From Cohnella silvisoli (GTDB lineage Bacteria > Bacillota > Bacilli > Paenibacillales > Paenibacillaceae): a stretch of DNA of 64,000 nt. The stretch is from contig NZ_JAIOAP010000025.1 in NCBI RefSeq assembly GCF_021190915.1, positions 1-64,000 on the forward strand. The letters are read 5' to 3'. Every line of letters starts with the position of its first letter. Within the stretch, counting starts at the first letter, position 1. Below, piece by piece: positions 35,701-44,103 of this stretch. A program made the position numbers and the translations under genes. The notes beneath the pieces are model-generated. The model searched no databases and was not told the DNA's origin. It saw only the letters and a list, made by a program, of their open reading frames with translations.

Positions 35701-37750
35701 GGAAGAGTACTACTTCAACAACGTCAAGGGCACTGTGCTCAAACAGGCGATGAGGCTATACAATTCTGCAGATGTAGGCAAGGTCGTCAATGTCAAGTTT
35801 AACAATTCCTATTGGGCCGATGCTCCCGCAGGGTTTAACCCGCAGAGCCGAACAGCCTTGGACACCTTCACCAGAGCGCAGGGCAAGGGATTGGAAATAG
35901 GCGATATCGAGATCAGCGAGTTTTACAATATATCGCTACATGATTATCAAATAGGCGTTCATGTTGTCAACGGATCCCGGACGGCCGGCAGCGGAACCTT
36001 TTTCGGGCTTGACGTCCAAAATAGCAACGTAGCCTTGAAGGTAGACTATCTGGCGAGTCCCCAAGTCGGATTCGTATTTTCGAACTCCACTTTTAAGGCC
36101 AATCAGGGAACGAATCCGGTGGCTGTGCAGTTGAACAACAATATCCCTGCGCCATTTATTTTCAACAATTCCACGATTGGCGGAGGAGCTGCTACCGCTT
36201 TGCAATTGACGACAAGTTCCTTTGTCAGTCTCAACAATTGCACATTCGACAATTGGACCGGAATTTATGCCATCACTGCGAATAACGGCTCATTAACAGT
36301 TGAGGGCAGCACGTTTACGCCAACGCTTACCTCATCGAAGAAGGCCGTCAACCTGTCCGGTTCGCTTTCATCGGCTGCTTTGCTCGGCAATACTTTTACC
36401 GGCAGTTCTACCTTCTTTTATGATAATTCAAGCGCTGGGGATGTAAAGGTGCAGCATACCGGATATACTTTCGCCCAGCATGGCGTGACCGGACATACGT
36501 TCAAAACGTCGCTTCCCAAACCGCCAAATACGAACATTTATAACGTGAAGACCGCTTACGGCGCGAAGGGAGATGCGGTAACGGACGACACGGCGGCCAT
36601 ACAAAACGCGTTGAATGCTGCCGGCACTGCTGGCGGGGGAACCGTGTTTTTACCTGCAGGACAATACAAAATCAACACGCACCTGACCGTTCCCGCCAAC
36701 GTAGAGCTTAGAGGGGTTGAGGATGTGCCTCATAAGGGCGATGCAATGGGCTCGGTGTTATCCGCATATGAAGGACGCAGAACCGCTACGCCGGACAGCG
36801 ATACGGCTTTTATTACGCTCAGCGGAACCAATTCGGGAGTAAGGGGCCTCACGTTTTACTACCCGGAACAAACGAATAGCATTAGTCCGTCGGGTACGTT
36901 CATGACTTATCCGTGGGCGATAAGGGGAAATGCGAGCGGCGTATATGCGATTAATTTGAATTTCGTAAATGCCTACAAAGGAATCGATTTCGGTTATACA
37001 ACAGGTTCCGCTGACAATCACTACATCAGTAATGTGAAGGGAAGTTCATTTAAAAATGCCATTGCGATTGGAAACAGTTCGGAAGGCTGGGTGGAAGACA
37101 CGCTCTTCAACGCGGGATACGCGGTCAGAACGACACTTCCCAATAGAATCCGTGAGGAGTACGTTTTTGATTTCATCTTCCCGTTTACATGGAGCGAACA
37201 AACCGGTTATTTGATCGGCAAAACGGACAATGAGCATATGCTGAACAACTTTATATTCGGTGCGAATACCTCTTATAAATATGTGGCGCAAGGGGGAAGC
37301 GGCGGCAATGTAACTGCGATCAATAATTCTGCGGACGGAGCGTTTAACTATATCGTGGTTGATGCCACCGGGACGACCGGCCTGAATGTCGTTAATTCCC
37401 AGACATCTACGTATTTTGCAAACTCGAGGCATATCCAGATGAATGGCGGAACCGCCAAGTTTTTCAACTTCACCAGCGCGAAAGTTTTTTACGACAACCC
37501 GGGCATCACCGTGACAGGCGGGAATTCGGTATTCCAGGGTATTTATTACCCGGGTCAGAATGTCATTACGGGAGGCACGACCCAGTGGAATAGCGTCTGG
37601 TTCCAAAATCCGGGCGGCACAGGTGCGCAGTTAACCGTTTCGCCAGGCGTCACCGGATCAAGTATCTCGGGGTCCGCAGGCAAGGACGTGCTTAACATCG
37701 TCAACAATGCAGGCTCCGGCATGGTTTTAAGCAACAATATCAAATATTGA
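32735..37750 (+). CDS. secreted multidomain beta-helix protein (F5/8C and pectate-lyase-like)
   Basis: About 1671 residues. ATG 32735 is chosen over an in-frame TTG at 32606. It has an AAAGGGG ribosome site and starts a clear signal peptide (MKKPMSTILV...VAAPP), while the extra 43 residues overlap the cre-like boxes. Order: two related beta domains (about 38-207 and 212-383, both with GNHYLYRSFSN or NNHYLYRSFSN); three F5/8 type C/CBM32 discoidin domains (about 390-525, 528-658, 667-798); two pectate-lyase-3-type right-handed beta-helices (about 815-1265 and 1267-1671), each opening with an Asp-rich DDTAAIQNAL or NDATLAIQKAL helix, GGGxVFxPAG and LRG. Predicted to bind and cleave an acidic plant polysaccharide outside the cell. 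Catalytic residues are not assigned. Confidence 0.85.
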   Translation: MKKPMSTILVCLMMAILLIPFFSIYSVQGTAVAAPPLGDSLKLIVKNDGSTGNHYLYRSFSNSSYTFQTGDYLEYDVSIDQRVAGIGGLDILTTTSQNLRDSGLTDQNGLSGHTAADLSAYAYKSVYHRKLAIPSSLTGKTVAKWFAAGEADNPLYVYAARYDNISITDGSGTVRKVVYRNAADANLNTVELNAYTSSSSLAKVVDNLDKENIGTALRLAVTNDGTVNNHYLYRSFSNQAYTFQTGDYIEYDTQLENYSAGLGGIDVTTTDSFNFRDVVWTDQNGIYGHPTSDISSLAYKDWYHRKLAVPASMIGKVAAKWMAAGENDDPNNVGIAYYDNIVVTDGNGNVKKVIFKEASDATLNTVELSAYTSASAMTTMIPTALYGIPQASSSYITGDPWLQVGGPKNVEDGSLTGYWHSRAASPNWVEIDLQGIYNIKRWAVWHSSSFNDLPAYNTRDFKLQTSLDGVTYTDAAIVTGNTAGITDLDVNVNARYVRLYITKGTQDGYDGFVRIREFEVFSSSEASISMNKPVTASSFQLGVEPANAVDGSYNYWQSNAPSPNWLRVDLGKVYKVKRWVVWNASVRGDPAAYNTRAYKLQVSSDGVNFTDVDTVTGNTAAVTDRNIEAVGRYFRLYITEGTQPGSDGFVRLVDLGLYGDLYGKDTPVTSKKIVTASSTDAGTLPSSAVDDNLSTGWRSSGTGTQSLTVDLGQKHTLDRWVVKHAGANWGNDLNNTKDFKLQVSNDGTTFTDVDTVSGNTEKATDRGFASVVGRYVRLNITQGTQTGGDGKARIQEFRVYGSPISDVPNPGVITTLYPTDDIVIASYNVTAAPYNADSTGVNDATLAIQKALDDCYATGGGVVFMPAGKYKITDSLSIPAHVTLRGDWQDPDAGTNYGTVIMANVPSSTLELPGLIRIGGSGGLKGVTIYYPNQSAASPVSYPYTIELPGRAYHVEDYMHQTVQNVTLLNSYRGISAYRSNTTAYLSVGEEYYFNNVKGTVLKQAMRLYNSADVGKVVNVKFNNSYWADAPAGFNPQSRTALDTFTRAQGKGLEIGDIEISEFYNISLHDYQIGVHVVNGSRTAGSGTFFGLDVQNSNVALKVDYLASPQVGFVFSNSTFKANQGTNPVAVQLNNNIPAPFIFNNSTIGGGAATALQLTTSSFVSLNNCTFDNWTGIYAITANNGSLTVEGSTFTPTLTSSKKAVNLSGSLSSAALLGNTFTGSSTFFYDNSSAGDVKVQHTGYTFAQHGVTGHTFKTSLPKPPNTNIYNVKTAYGAKGDAVTDDTAAIQNALNAAGTAGGGTVFLPAGQYKINTHLTVPANVELRGVEDVPHKGDAMGSVLSAYEGRRTATPDSDTAFITLSGTNSGVRGLTFYYPEQTNSISPSGTFMTYPWAIRGNASGVYAINLNFVNAYKGIDFGYTTGSADNHYISNVKGSSFKNAIAIGNSSEGWVEDTLFNAGYAVRTTLPNRIREEYVFDFIFPFTWSEQTGYLIGKTDNEHMLNNFIFGANTSYKYVAQGGSGGNVTAINNSADGAFNYIVVDATGTTGLNVVNSQTSTYFANSRHIQMNGGTAKFFNFTSAKVFYDNPGITVTGGNSVFQGIYYPGQNVITGGTTQWNSVWFQNPGGTGAQLTVSPGVTGSSISGSAGKDVLNIVNNAGSGMVLSNNIKY

Positions 37751-37776
37751 CGGGAAAGCAACAAGGAGTGAACAAG

Positions 37777-37815
37777 ATGACTCCATCAAACCGTCACGTC
37801 ATGATGAAAAATTGA
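37777..37815 (+). CDS. possible 12-residue ORF between secreted protein and esterase
   Basis: MTPSNRHVMMKN follows AAGGAGTG (37763-37770) at good distance and stops 22 bases before the esterase ATG. It may be a translated coupling peptide or the remains of a deleted gene start. The ribosome site is the only support. Confidence 0.25.
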   Translation: MTPSNRHVMMKN

Positions 37816-37837
37816 TTCGTTTAGGGGAGAGAAGACA

Positions 37838-38494
37838 ATGTTGTTGCAAAAAGGTCAAAAGGTGCTTTTCATCGGAGATTCGATTACGGACTGCGAGAGA
37901 GCGAAGCCTGCGGGAGAAGGGTTATTCGGAGCTTTGGGGAAAGGCTATGTATCCATGGTTGATGCTTTGCTGCAAGCCGTATATCCAGAACTGGGCATTC
38001 GTGTCGTGAATACGGGGATAAGCGGCAATACCGTTCTCGAGCTGCAGGCGAGATGGCAGGAGGATGTGCTTGACAGGAAGCCGGATTGGCTGTCGGTTAT
38101 GATTGGAACAAACGATGTGTGGCGCCAATACGATACCCCGTTCATTAAGGATTGGCATGTTTACGCGGATAAGTATGAAGCAACGCTTCGTGCATTAGTG
38201 GCACAAACGAAGCCGCACGTTCGCAACGTGGTTCTGATGACGCCTTTCTACCTGGAGAGCAACGAGCAGGACGCGATGCGCCGAACGATGGATGAGTATG
38301 GAGCTATCGTAAGGAAAATCGCCGAGGAAACCGGGGTATTATTCGTGGATACCCAAGCGGCGTTTAACGTGGTGCTCAAGGATTTATATTCCGCTACCTT
38401 GGCTTGGGATCGCGTGCATCCGTCGCAAGCGGGACACGCCGTTCTCGCAAGAGCATTTCTGAATAAGGTCGGCTTCGAATGGAATAGAGCATAA
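37838..38494 (+). CDS. SGNH/GDSL esterase (rhamnogalacturonan acetylesterase-like)
   Basis: A 218-residue single-domain SGNH hydrolase. Block I is GDSIT with Ser15; Gly and Asn blocks are at SGNT (62-65) and GTND (90-93); the catalytic Asp191 and His194 are in DRVHPSQAGH. The size fits small acetylxylan or rhamnogalacturonan acetylesterases. With the beta-helix protein upstream it suggests pectin-type side-group removal. No signal peptide is visible, so it would act on imported material. RBS GGGGAGAG precedes the ATG and a strong terminator follows. Confidence 0.9.
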   Translation: MLLQKGQKVLFIGDSITDCERAKPAGEGLFGALGKGYVSMVDALLQAVYPELGIRVVNTGISGNTVLELQARWQEDVLDRKPDWLSVMIGTNDVWRQYDTPFIKDWHVYADKYEATLRALVAQTKPHVRNVVLMTPFYLESNEQDAMRRTMDEYGAIVRKIAEETGVLFVDTQAAFNVVLKDLYSATLAWDRVHPSQAGHAVLARAFLNKVGFEWNRA

Positions 38495-38500
38495 CAAAGG

Positions 38501-38545
38501 GAAACCGCCAATACTCGCCCATCTGCGAGAGGTTGGCGGTTTCTA
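38501..38545 (+). terminator. rho-independent terminator of the second glycan locus
   Basis: GAAACCGCCAA (38501-38511) and TTGGCGGTTTC (38533-38543) form a perfect 11-bp stem, with an inner CTCG/CGAG pairing in the loop. A short T stretch is present at the end of the stem. Confidence 0.8.
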
Positions 38546-38621
38546 TTCGTTTAATCCGAATCTTTCGAGATGATGGAACAGCCCACTTTCCGCAGCAAAT
38601 AAATGATAGCAGATCAAATCC

Positions 38622-39204
38622 ATGATATCTATCGCAGCGGGACCCAGCCAATTAATCGCTGCGCTGTGTGATGAAAGTGGACTGGAGAAAAAAATCAACG
38701 AGTCAGTCGACAGGCATCCTTCTTATTGGAAAGTGACTCCGGGTACTCACATAAAAGCGCTGATTATCAATATCTTATGCTCGCGTACACCCCGATACCG
38801 TGTTGAAGAGTTCTACGAACAATTAGATGTTGAGCTTCTGTTTGGTTCGGGGAGAAAGGCTAGCGATTTCAATGATGATGCTCTAGCTCGCACTCTCGAT
38901 GTCCTCTACGAGGCGGAAGGTTGGAAGGTGTATTCCGGTCTGGCGCTGGCTTCTTTGAAGCATCTCGGACTTCCGCTCACGACTTTTCATAACGACACTA
39001 GGTCCTTCTCGATGTATTGTGATTACCCGGATACGGAGGAACTTGCGGATCACCCATGGCTATAACAAGGATGGGCGTCCGGATTTAAAGCAAATCGTCA
39101 TCGGCCTTGGTGTGACGCCTGAGCGGATTCCACTGATCGGAAAGGCAGAGAACGGCAATCAGGACGATAAAACCTGGAATCATGAATTCATTCAGAAGCT
39201 GCGA
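38622..39204 (+). pseudogene. truncated, frameshifted IS4/IS1634-type transposase
   Basis: The frame from 38622 to about 39060 encodes an IS1634-like N-terminal region (RYRVEEFYEQLDVELLFG, LYEAEGWKVYSGLALASLKHLGL, TTFHNDTRSFSMYCDY). The following frame carries on with THGYNKDGRPDLKQIVIGL and ERIPLIGKAENGNQDD up to about 39204, so a frameshift near 39058 is needed. The C-terminal half with the last catalytic residue is absent. At about 39205 the sequence switches to unrelated carbohydrate-binding sequence. No terminal inverted repeats could be identified. Confidence 0.75.
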
Positions 39205-39526
39205 CTGGAAAAACTCGGACGGATCCCTGATTGGGGGGCCATACACGTTGAATTTCAGCAGTACGACTGGATGGCAGACGTTCGATATTGCTGATCTTAA
39301 TATTTCCGTCAACACCGATTATACCTTGTCCGTTTCGACAGGGAGCGATTCCGGTCGGTATTACGCCATGAAAACCAACTCGATGTCTTCCGCAGGAAAT
39401 AACGGCAGTCATTTGTCCTGGTTAGCCCATGCGGGAGTATACGGCACGACGCTCGGACAACGGCCTGTAACCCAAGCTCTGTACGATGCGAATTACTTAA
39501 GGGACATTATTTTCGTGCCAAACTGA
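39205..39526 (+). pseudogene. C-terminal remnant of a carbohydrate-binding or DUF4082-like protein
   Basis: An open frame ending at 39526 encodes beta-sandwich sequence with no start of its own: SDGSLIGGPYTLNFSSTTGW, NISVNTDYTLSVSTGS, then YYAMKTNSMSS and RDIIFVPN at the end. This resembles the end of DUF4082-type domains attached to secreted glycan-binding proteins. The 5' part has been lost at the junction with the transposase remnant. Confidence 0.6.
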
Positions 39527-39549
39527 TTTGACCCGCCACCAAGCGCTTT

Positions 39550-39608
39550 ATGCAGAACAGAAACAGGCTATCCGTTCAGAATATGGATAGCCAGTTTTCT
39601 GCATCTGT
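39550..39608. terminator. terminator between convergent units
   Basis: A long stem is built from ATGCAGAA/TTCTGCAT (39550-39557 and 39597-39604) and GGCTATCC/GGATAGCC (39566-39573 and 39585-39592), with T-rich flanks. It ends just before the stop codon of the minus-strand kinase and can serve both directions. Confidence 0.7.
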
Positions 39609-39610
39609 TT

Positions 39611-41392
39611 TCACTCTTCCTCATAATCCAGATCGGAGGGAAAGCGAATCTCTACGCTCGTACCCTTCCCGTGTTCGCTTTTGATGCCTAACCCGTAGGA
39701 ATCTCCATAGGCGAGCCTAAGTCGGTCATGGGTGTTTTTGACACCAAAACCGTTATCGCTATGATTGGGGTCTTGATGATCATAGTCAAGGAGCGTGCTA
39801 AGCCTTTCAGCGTCCATCCCGACTCCGTCGTCCTCTATATAAAGATAAACTGCAGCACGATCCTGTTTGCCGGTGATTCGGATTGTACCGCGTTTTTCTG
39901 CCTTTTCCAAAATGCCATGCAGGATGGCATTTTCGACCAACGGCTGAAGCGTAATTTTAGGAATGCGGCATGACAGAAGGGGGGAGTCGACCTCGATGGC
40001 CAGTTTGATGGCATCGGTATAGCGCATGTTCATGATTTGGACGTACGCTTTCACATGCTCCAGCTCGGATTCCAGGGAAACGATGTTCATTCCCTTGCTC
40101 AAGCCGAGCTTGTAATATTTAGTAAGTGCTTTAACCATGGTCGTTATATCCGGAACTTTGTGTTCGATGGCTGTACAGTTAATCAGATCCAACGAATTGT
40201 ATAGAAAATGGGGATTGATTTGTGCTTGAAGCGTGCGCAGATCGGCGCTTCGCAGTTCAATCCCGAGCTGAATATGCTCGTTCATGAGACCCGTCAACTT
40301 CAAGATCATAAAATTAAAGTTCTCGACAAGTTCTCCGATTTCGTCTTTTCCATAGCGGGTAATAATAACGTTCAGATCGCCGGACTGCACCCGTTTCATG
40401 CGTTTGATCAAATATTTAATTTTTTTGGTGCCAGCTTTGGATGTCAAATAGGCCAGAAAATAAGCGATCAGCACGATAGACAGCAAGATGGCGATCAGTT
40501 GATCACGAAGCGCCGTAATTCCGGCAAGCACTTCGTTGACGGGAATGACTGTTACCAGCATCCAATCGCTCTTTCCTATCGCTCGATGCGATAACATGAC
40601 GGATTTGTTGCCGATATGCCGGGTATTCCATTCATTAGCGGGCAAGCTCTGCCATTCTTTCGCATCTAGTATCCCGTCCGATCCGCGCTCAGGATCCGAA
40701 CGTGCGATGATTTGCCCTCGTGCGTTTTGAAGATAGACTAGACCGGTGTCCGTGATTTTAGTGCGGGTCAGTTTGTCAGTAAGAGTTGATTGCAGGATAT
40801 CGATTCTTGAAATTCCTATCATAAGGGTAAAGTTGTCCAAATTCAGCATTCTTCGGACCACCGAGACGAGCGGCGGCGTGCCGCCTGATTGCTCACCCTT
40901 TCCCGGGACAAACCAATAAGCCGTTTGTCCGGAATGGATCAACTCGTTTCCCCATTGCTCGCGCGAAGCTTGCGACATCCCGAATAAATTAATGTGGTCA
41001 TTGGCATAGACAAAGTCGTCGTGTACATACAACCGAATCCGATAAAAGTCTTTGTTGCGCTGAAGCGTATTGGCGAAATTCACGATGTTGGCATAGTCGC
41101 GCAACTGCAGCGGGATGTCATTATTGGCCGGTTCCCGCGATAACATCTCGTTCATGCTGCGGTCCAAGCTGAGGAAGTCTAGCGCGTTAATCGAACTTGC
41201 CGTCAGAAATCCGAGCTCCGAAGCCGTGTTCTGCGTCGTTTGCTCCGCTAACTGAATCGTTTGACTCTTGGCTAAATCCGCCATCTTGGTGTAGGAGAGA
41301 TAAGTGTAGACCACCAAGGGGACAACGATGAGACTGAAGATAGCGAGCATCCATTTTTGGTGAAGCTTGAGAAAGTCGAACAGGCGCATCAT
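39611..41392 (-). CDS. YesM-type sensor histidine kinase
   Basis: A 593-residue membrane kinase. Membrane helices are at about 12-32 and 295-315, enclosing an extracellular sensor domain. HAMP lies at about 320-370, the His-kinase box is QINPHFLYNSLDLIN, the N-box is QPLVENAILHGI, and the G-box DDGVGMDAE is followed by GVKNTHDRLRL. This is the LytS/YesM subgroup that pairs with AraC-type regulators and controls sugar importers. It overlaps the regulator gene by ATGA. It likely senses a sugar or glycan fragment imported by the divergent operon at 43167. Confidence 0.93.
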   Translation of the reverse strand: MMRLFDFLKLHQKWMLAIFSLIVVPLVVYTYLSYTKMADLAKSQTIQLAEQTTQNTASELGFLTASSINALDFLSLDRSMNEMLSREPANNDIPLQLRDYANIVNFANTLQRNKDFYRIRLYVHDDFVYANDHINLFGMSQASREQWGNELIHSGQTAYWFVPGKGEQSGGTPPLVSVVRRMLNLDNFTLMIGISRIDILQSTLTDKLTRTKITDTGLVYLQNARGQIIARSDPERGSDGILDAKEWQSLPANEWNTRHIGNKSVMLSHRAIGKSDWMLVTVIPVNEVLAGITALRDQLIAILLSIVLIAYFLAYLTSKAGTKKIKYLIKRMKRVQSGDLNVIITRYGKDEIGELVENFNFMILKLTGLMNEHIQLGIELRSADLRTLQAQINPHFLYNSLDLINCTAIEHKVPDITTMVKALTKYYKLGLSKGMNIVSLESELEHVKAYVQIMNMRYTDAIKLAIEVDSPLLSCRIPKITLQPLVENAILHGILEKAEKRGTIRITGKQDRAAVYLYIEDDGVGMDAERLSTLLDYDHQDPNHSDNGFGVKNTHDRLRLAYGDSYGLGIKSEHGKGTSVEIRFPSDLDYEEE

Positions 41393-42969
41393 GGACGAAG
41401 GCGCTCCCTGTATTCCGAAGGCGTCCAGCCGACTTCTTTTTTAAATATTTTCGTGAAATATTTGGTGTCCGTGTAACCGACCCGTTTGGCCACCTCATGA
41501 ATTTTGTGCTGGGCGATTAGTGCTTTGGCCATTTCCATTCGAACGGACGTCAAATACTGATTGACCGTCATGCCGGTCTCGTTCTTAAACAACAGGCAAA
41601 TGTATGAGGGAGTAAGGAACAGTTGTCCCGCGATGGAATTAATCGTGAGATTTTGGTTGCCAGCCTGCTCTCGTATAATATGGGCGATTCGGGAAACAAT
41701 GCTTCCGGTTTTACCCCGTTCCTCGTATGAAACGGATTGCAATTCCCTGAGAAGAAACTCCTCGTATTCGTCCAAAGTGGACAGGGAATCCATCAGATCG
41801 GCGTCCGACAGACGTTGGGCGCTAACGCGGACGGATAAGCCCGCGGATTTCTGATTCCATTGGCGGAGCTGATGAAATAGAGAATAGAATACATTTTTGA
41901 TCTGCTCTACCGGTGTATCCGGACAGAGCCGCAATTCCGAGACGAATTGACGAATCTGATTCTCAGCTTCCTTAAATTGATCTTTTCGAAGATGGTGAAA
42001 CCATTGTTCTGTAAGAAGGGGATCGAAAGAATAAACGGGAGAGGAATCGTTTTCAAAAACCAGAACTTGCGAATACCCCAAATAGAATGAGCGTTTGGAT
42101 AAGGAAGATGCCTGCTTGTAGGAGGAAGGCAGGGAAAATAAGTCGTCGACAGCCCCGCCGATGGCTACGAATACGTCCGTCAGTTTGTTCCGGCAATCCT
42201 CGATATAGCCTTGGGCGGCTTGTCGAAGAGAGGGAATGGCTAACGGCGAAGGCATTCTGACCTGCATCACCCAGTGCCCATGCTTAATAGGACCGGTTAA
42301 GCAGCAGAATCCCAGATCGGACAACTGACACTCCAACTGATGCAGCTCCGGGGTCGGACGGTAAGAGAGTTCTCCACTGAAACATTCGGCAGCCCGGTAT
42401 TGAAAGGCGATGGAAACGAAAGTACCGGTCAATGGAAAACGTATGTCCTTGTGATCCAGATCTACGGTCATTGTTCCGGGTTCCCGCTTTTCGCCGATTC
42501 CGCATAAAGAGAGGGCCAAATGCTGTTTTCTAACCATCAATTGTTCATCTTCCTGTTCTTGCAGCTTCTTCTCCATCTCCCATTGTTGCTGATCTTCCGA
42601 GCAAGCGGAAACGACGGATTTGATTACACACTCGATTTCTTCCAGATCTAACGGCTTTTCAATATAATCGAACGCTTGCAATTTAATCGCATTTTTAAGA
42701 TATTCCACATCGGAATAGGCACTTAAAAAAATGATCTTGCAACGGGGAAGAAGGGTACGCAGCTCCTTCGCGAGCTCGATGCCATTCATGTGGGGCATGC
42801 GGACGTCAGTCAACAAGATGTCAGGCGCGAAGGCTATGGATTTTTGCAATGCTTGCTTCCCATCCTCCGCTTGTTCCACACTCGTAATCCCCATATTGAG
42901 CCATGGAACGTAGCGGTATAACGTTTGACGGGTTTTGAATTCATCGTCTACAATCATGAGCTTATACAT
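41389..42969 (-). CDS. YesN-type response regulator with AraC DNA-binding domain
   Basis: A 526-residue regulator. The receiver domain (1-120) has acidic pair Asp8-Asp9, phosphoacceptor Asp55 (LLTDVRMPHMNG) and IEKPLDL near 103-109. A 280-residue middle region of unknown fold follows, then a C-terminal AraC/XylS helix-turn-helix pair (about 425-526: INSIAGQLFLTPSYICLLFK, KRVGYTDTKYFTKIFKKEVG). It is transcribed ahead of its kinase. It should activate the divergent importer operon starting at 43167. Confidence 0.93.
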   Translation of the reverse strand: MYKLMIVDDEFKTRQTLYRYVPWLNMGITSVEQAEDGKQALQKSIAFAPDILLTDVRMPHMNGIELAKELRTLLPRCKIIFLSAYSDVEYLKNAIKLQAFDYIEKPLDLEEIECVIKSVVSACSEDQQQWEMEKKLQEQEDEQLMVRKQHLALSLCGIGEKREPGTMTVDLDHKDIRFPLTGTFVSIAFQYRAAECFSGELSYRPTPELHQLECQLSDLGFCCLTGPIKHGHWVMQVRMPSPLAIPSLRQAAQGYIEDCRNKLTDVFVAIGGAVDDLFSLPSSYKQASSLSKRSFYLGYSQVLVFENDSSPVYSFDPLLTEQWFHHLRKDQFKEAENQIRQFVSELRLCPDTPVEQIKNVFYSLFHQLRQWNQKSAGLSVRVSAQRLSDADLMDSLSTLDEYEEFLLRELQSVSYEERGKTGSIVSRIAHIIREQAGNQNLTINSIAGQLFLTPSYICLLFKNETGMTVNQYLTSVRMEMAKALIAQHKIHEVAKRVGYTDTKYFTKIFKKEVGWTPSEYRERLRP

Positions 42970-43095
42970 CTTATTTCCCCCCTTCTTTCGTCATCATATC
43001 TTATGAATCTCTTCATCTGCAATCGCTTTCTTTCCATCTGAAGAAGTCTATACGATTGACCGCCCGATTCATAATTTATCACCCTTTGCGTGATT

Positions 43096-43112
43096 TGTAA
43101 GCGCTCTATAAT
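43096..43112 (+). promoter_or_regulatory. cre-like site overlapping a -10 box
   Basis: TGTAAGCGCTCTAT (43096-43109) matches 12 of 14 positions of the CcpA consensus and overlaps a perfect -10 TATAAT at 43107-43112. The -35 region (CTTTGC, about 43084-43089) is poor, as expected for an activator-dependent promoter such as one used by the YesN-type regulator. Confidence 0.55.
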
Positions 43113-43166
43113 AAAGAGTAGACAAACAGTCTGCACAAGTTGTCCGTCATCAGGGGGAGGTGAAAC

Positions 43167-44090
43167 ATGCACAGCAAAAGCTCGTTGATTAGGGAGTGGA
43201 CAAAAAATAAGGTTCTTTTTCTTATGGTACTGCCGGCAGTGCTTTATTATTTTCTTTTCTCATACTTACCGCTGGCAGGTATGGTGCTGGCCTTCAAAAG
43301 TTACCGATTCGACTCGGGGATATTCGGCAGCCCATGGGCGGGACTCAGGAACTTTGAGTTTTTTTTCAAATCGGGCAAAGCCTGGCTGATCACTTCCAAC
43401 ACGGTTGTTTACAATGTAGCTTTTATCGTGAGCGGATTGATATTACAGCTTCTTGTGGCCATAGTCGTGGCTGAGGCTGCAGGGCGGTATGTCAAAAAGT
43501 TCATGCAGACGACGCTGCTATTCCCGTTCTTTCTTTCTTGGGTTGTTGTCGGATCGTTTGTCTACAATTTATTCAACTATGATTTCGGTTCCATTAACGG
43601 CATGCTGAAGTATTTTGGCATCGGATCAGTAGATTTCTACGGCAATACGGATTATTGGGAATACATTCTGGTATTTTTCAACAACTGGAAATATATCGGC
43701 TATAACTCTTTAATCTACCTTGCGGTTATCGTCAGCATCGACAGAAGCTTGTTTGAGGCTGCGGAAATAGACGGGGCGAGCATCTTCCAACGCATTCGGA
43801 CCATCACGCTTCCGTTGATGATTCCTACGATAATGATTTTGCTCCTGCTCTCTATCGGCAATATTTTCCGCGGGAACTTTGACCTATTCTATCAGATCAT
43901 CGGCAATAACGGTTTGCTGTTCGATGCGACGGACGTCATCGACACTTATGTGTTCAGGTCCTTAATCCATTCGCAGGACATCGGAATGTCTGCCGCCGCC
44001 GGTTTGTACCAGTCGGCGCTGTGCTTCGCAATCATTATGTTAAGCAACTTCATTGTGAAAAAGATTCAACCCGATTATTCGCTGTTCTAG
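43167..44090 (+). CDS. Lpl-type ABC transporter permease (LplB-like)
   Basis: A 307-residue permease with six helices and EAA loop SLFEAAEIDGASIFQ...ITLPLMIP. The N-terminus TKNKVLFLMVLPAVLYYFLFSY is typical of the LplB group, which lacks its own ATPase gene. RBS GGGGGAGGTG precedes the ATG. The operon is divergent from the YesM/YesN-type pair. Confidence 0.92.
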   Translation: MHSKSSLIREWTKNKVLFLMVLPAVLYYFLFSYLPLAGMVLAFKSYRFDSGIFGSPWAGLRNFEFFFKSGKAWLITSNTVVYNVAFIVSGLILQLLVAIVVAEAAGRYVKKFMQTTLLFPFFLSWVVVGSFVYNLFNYDFGSINGMLKYFGIGSVDFYGNTDYWEYILVFFNNWKYIGYNSLIYLAVIVSIDRSLFEAAEIDGASIFQRIRTITLPLMIPTIMILLLLSIGNIFRGNFDLFYQIIGNNGLLFDATDVIDTYVFRSLIHSQDIGMSAAAGLYQSALCFAIIMLSNFIVKKIQPDYSLF

Positions 44091-44103
44091 AAGGAGGGAC
44101 GAA

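Noticed and set aside
38545..38621. Terminal inverted repeat of the IS1634-like remnant
   Set aside because: I looked for a repeat pair at both ends of the remnant and could not find one; the right end is deleted.
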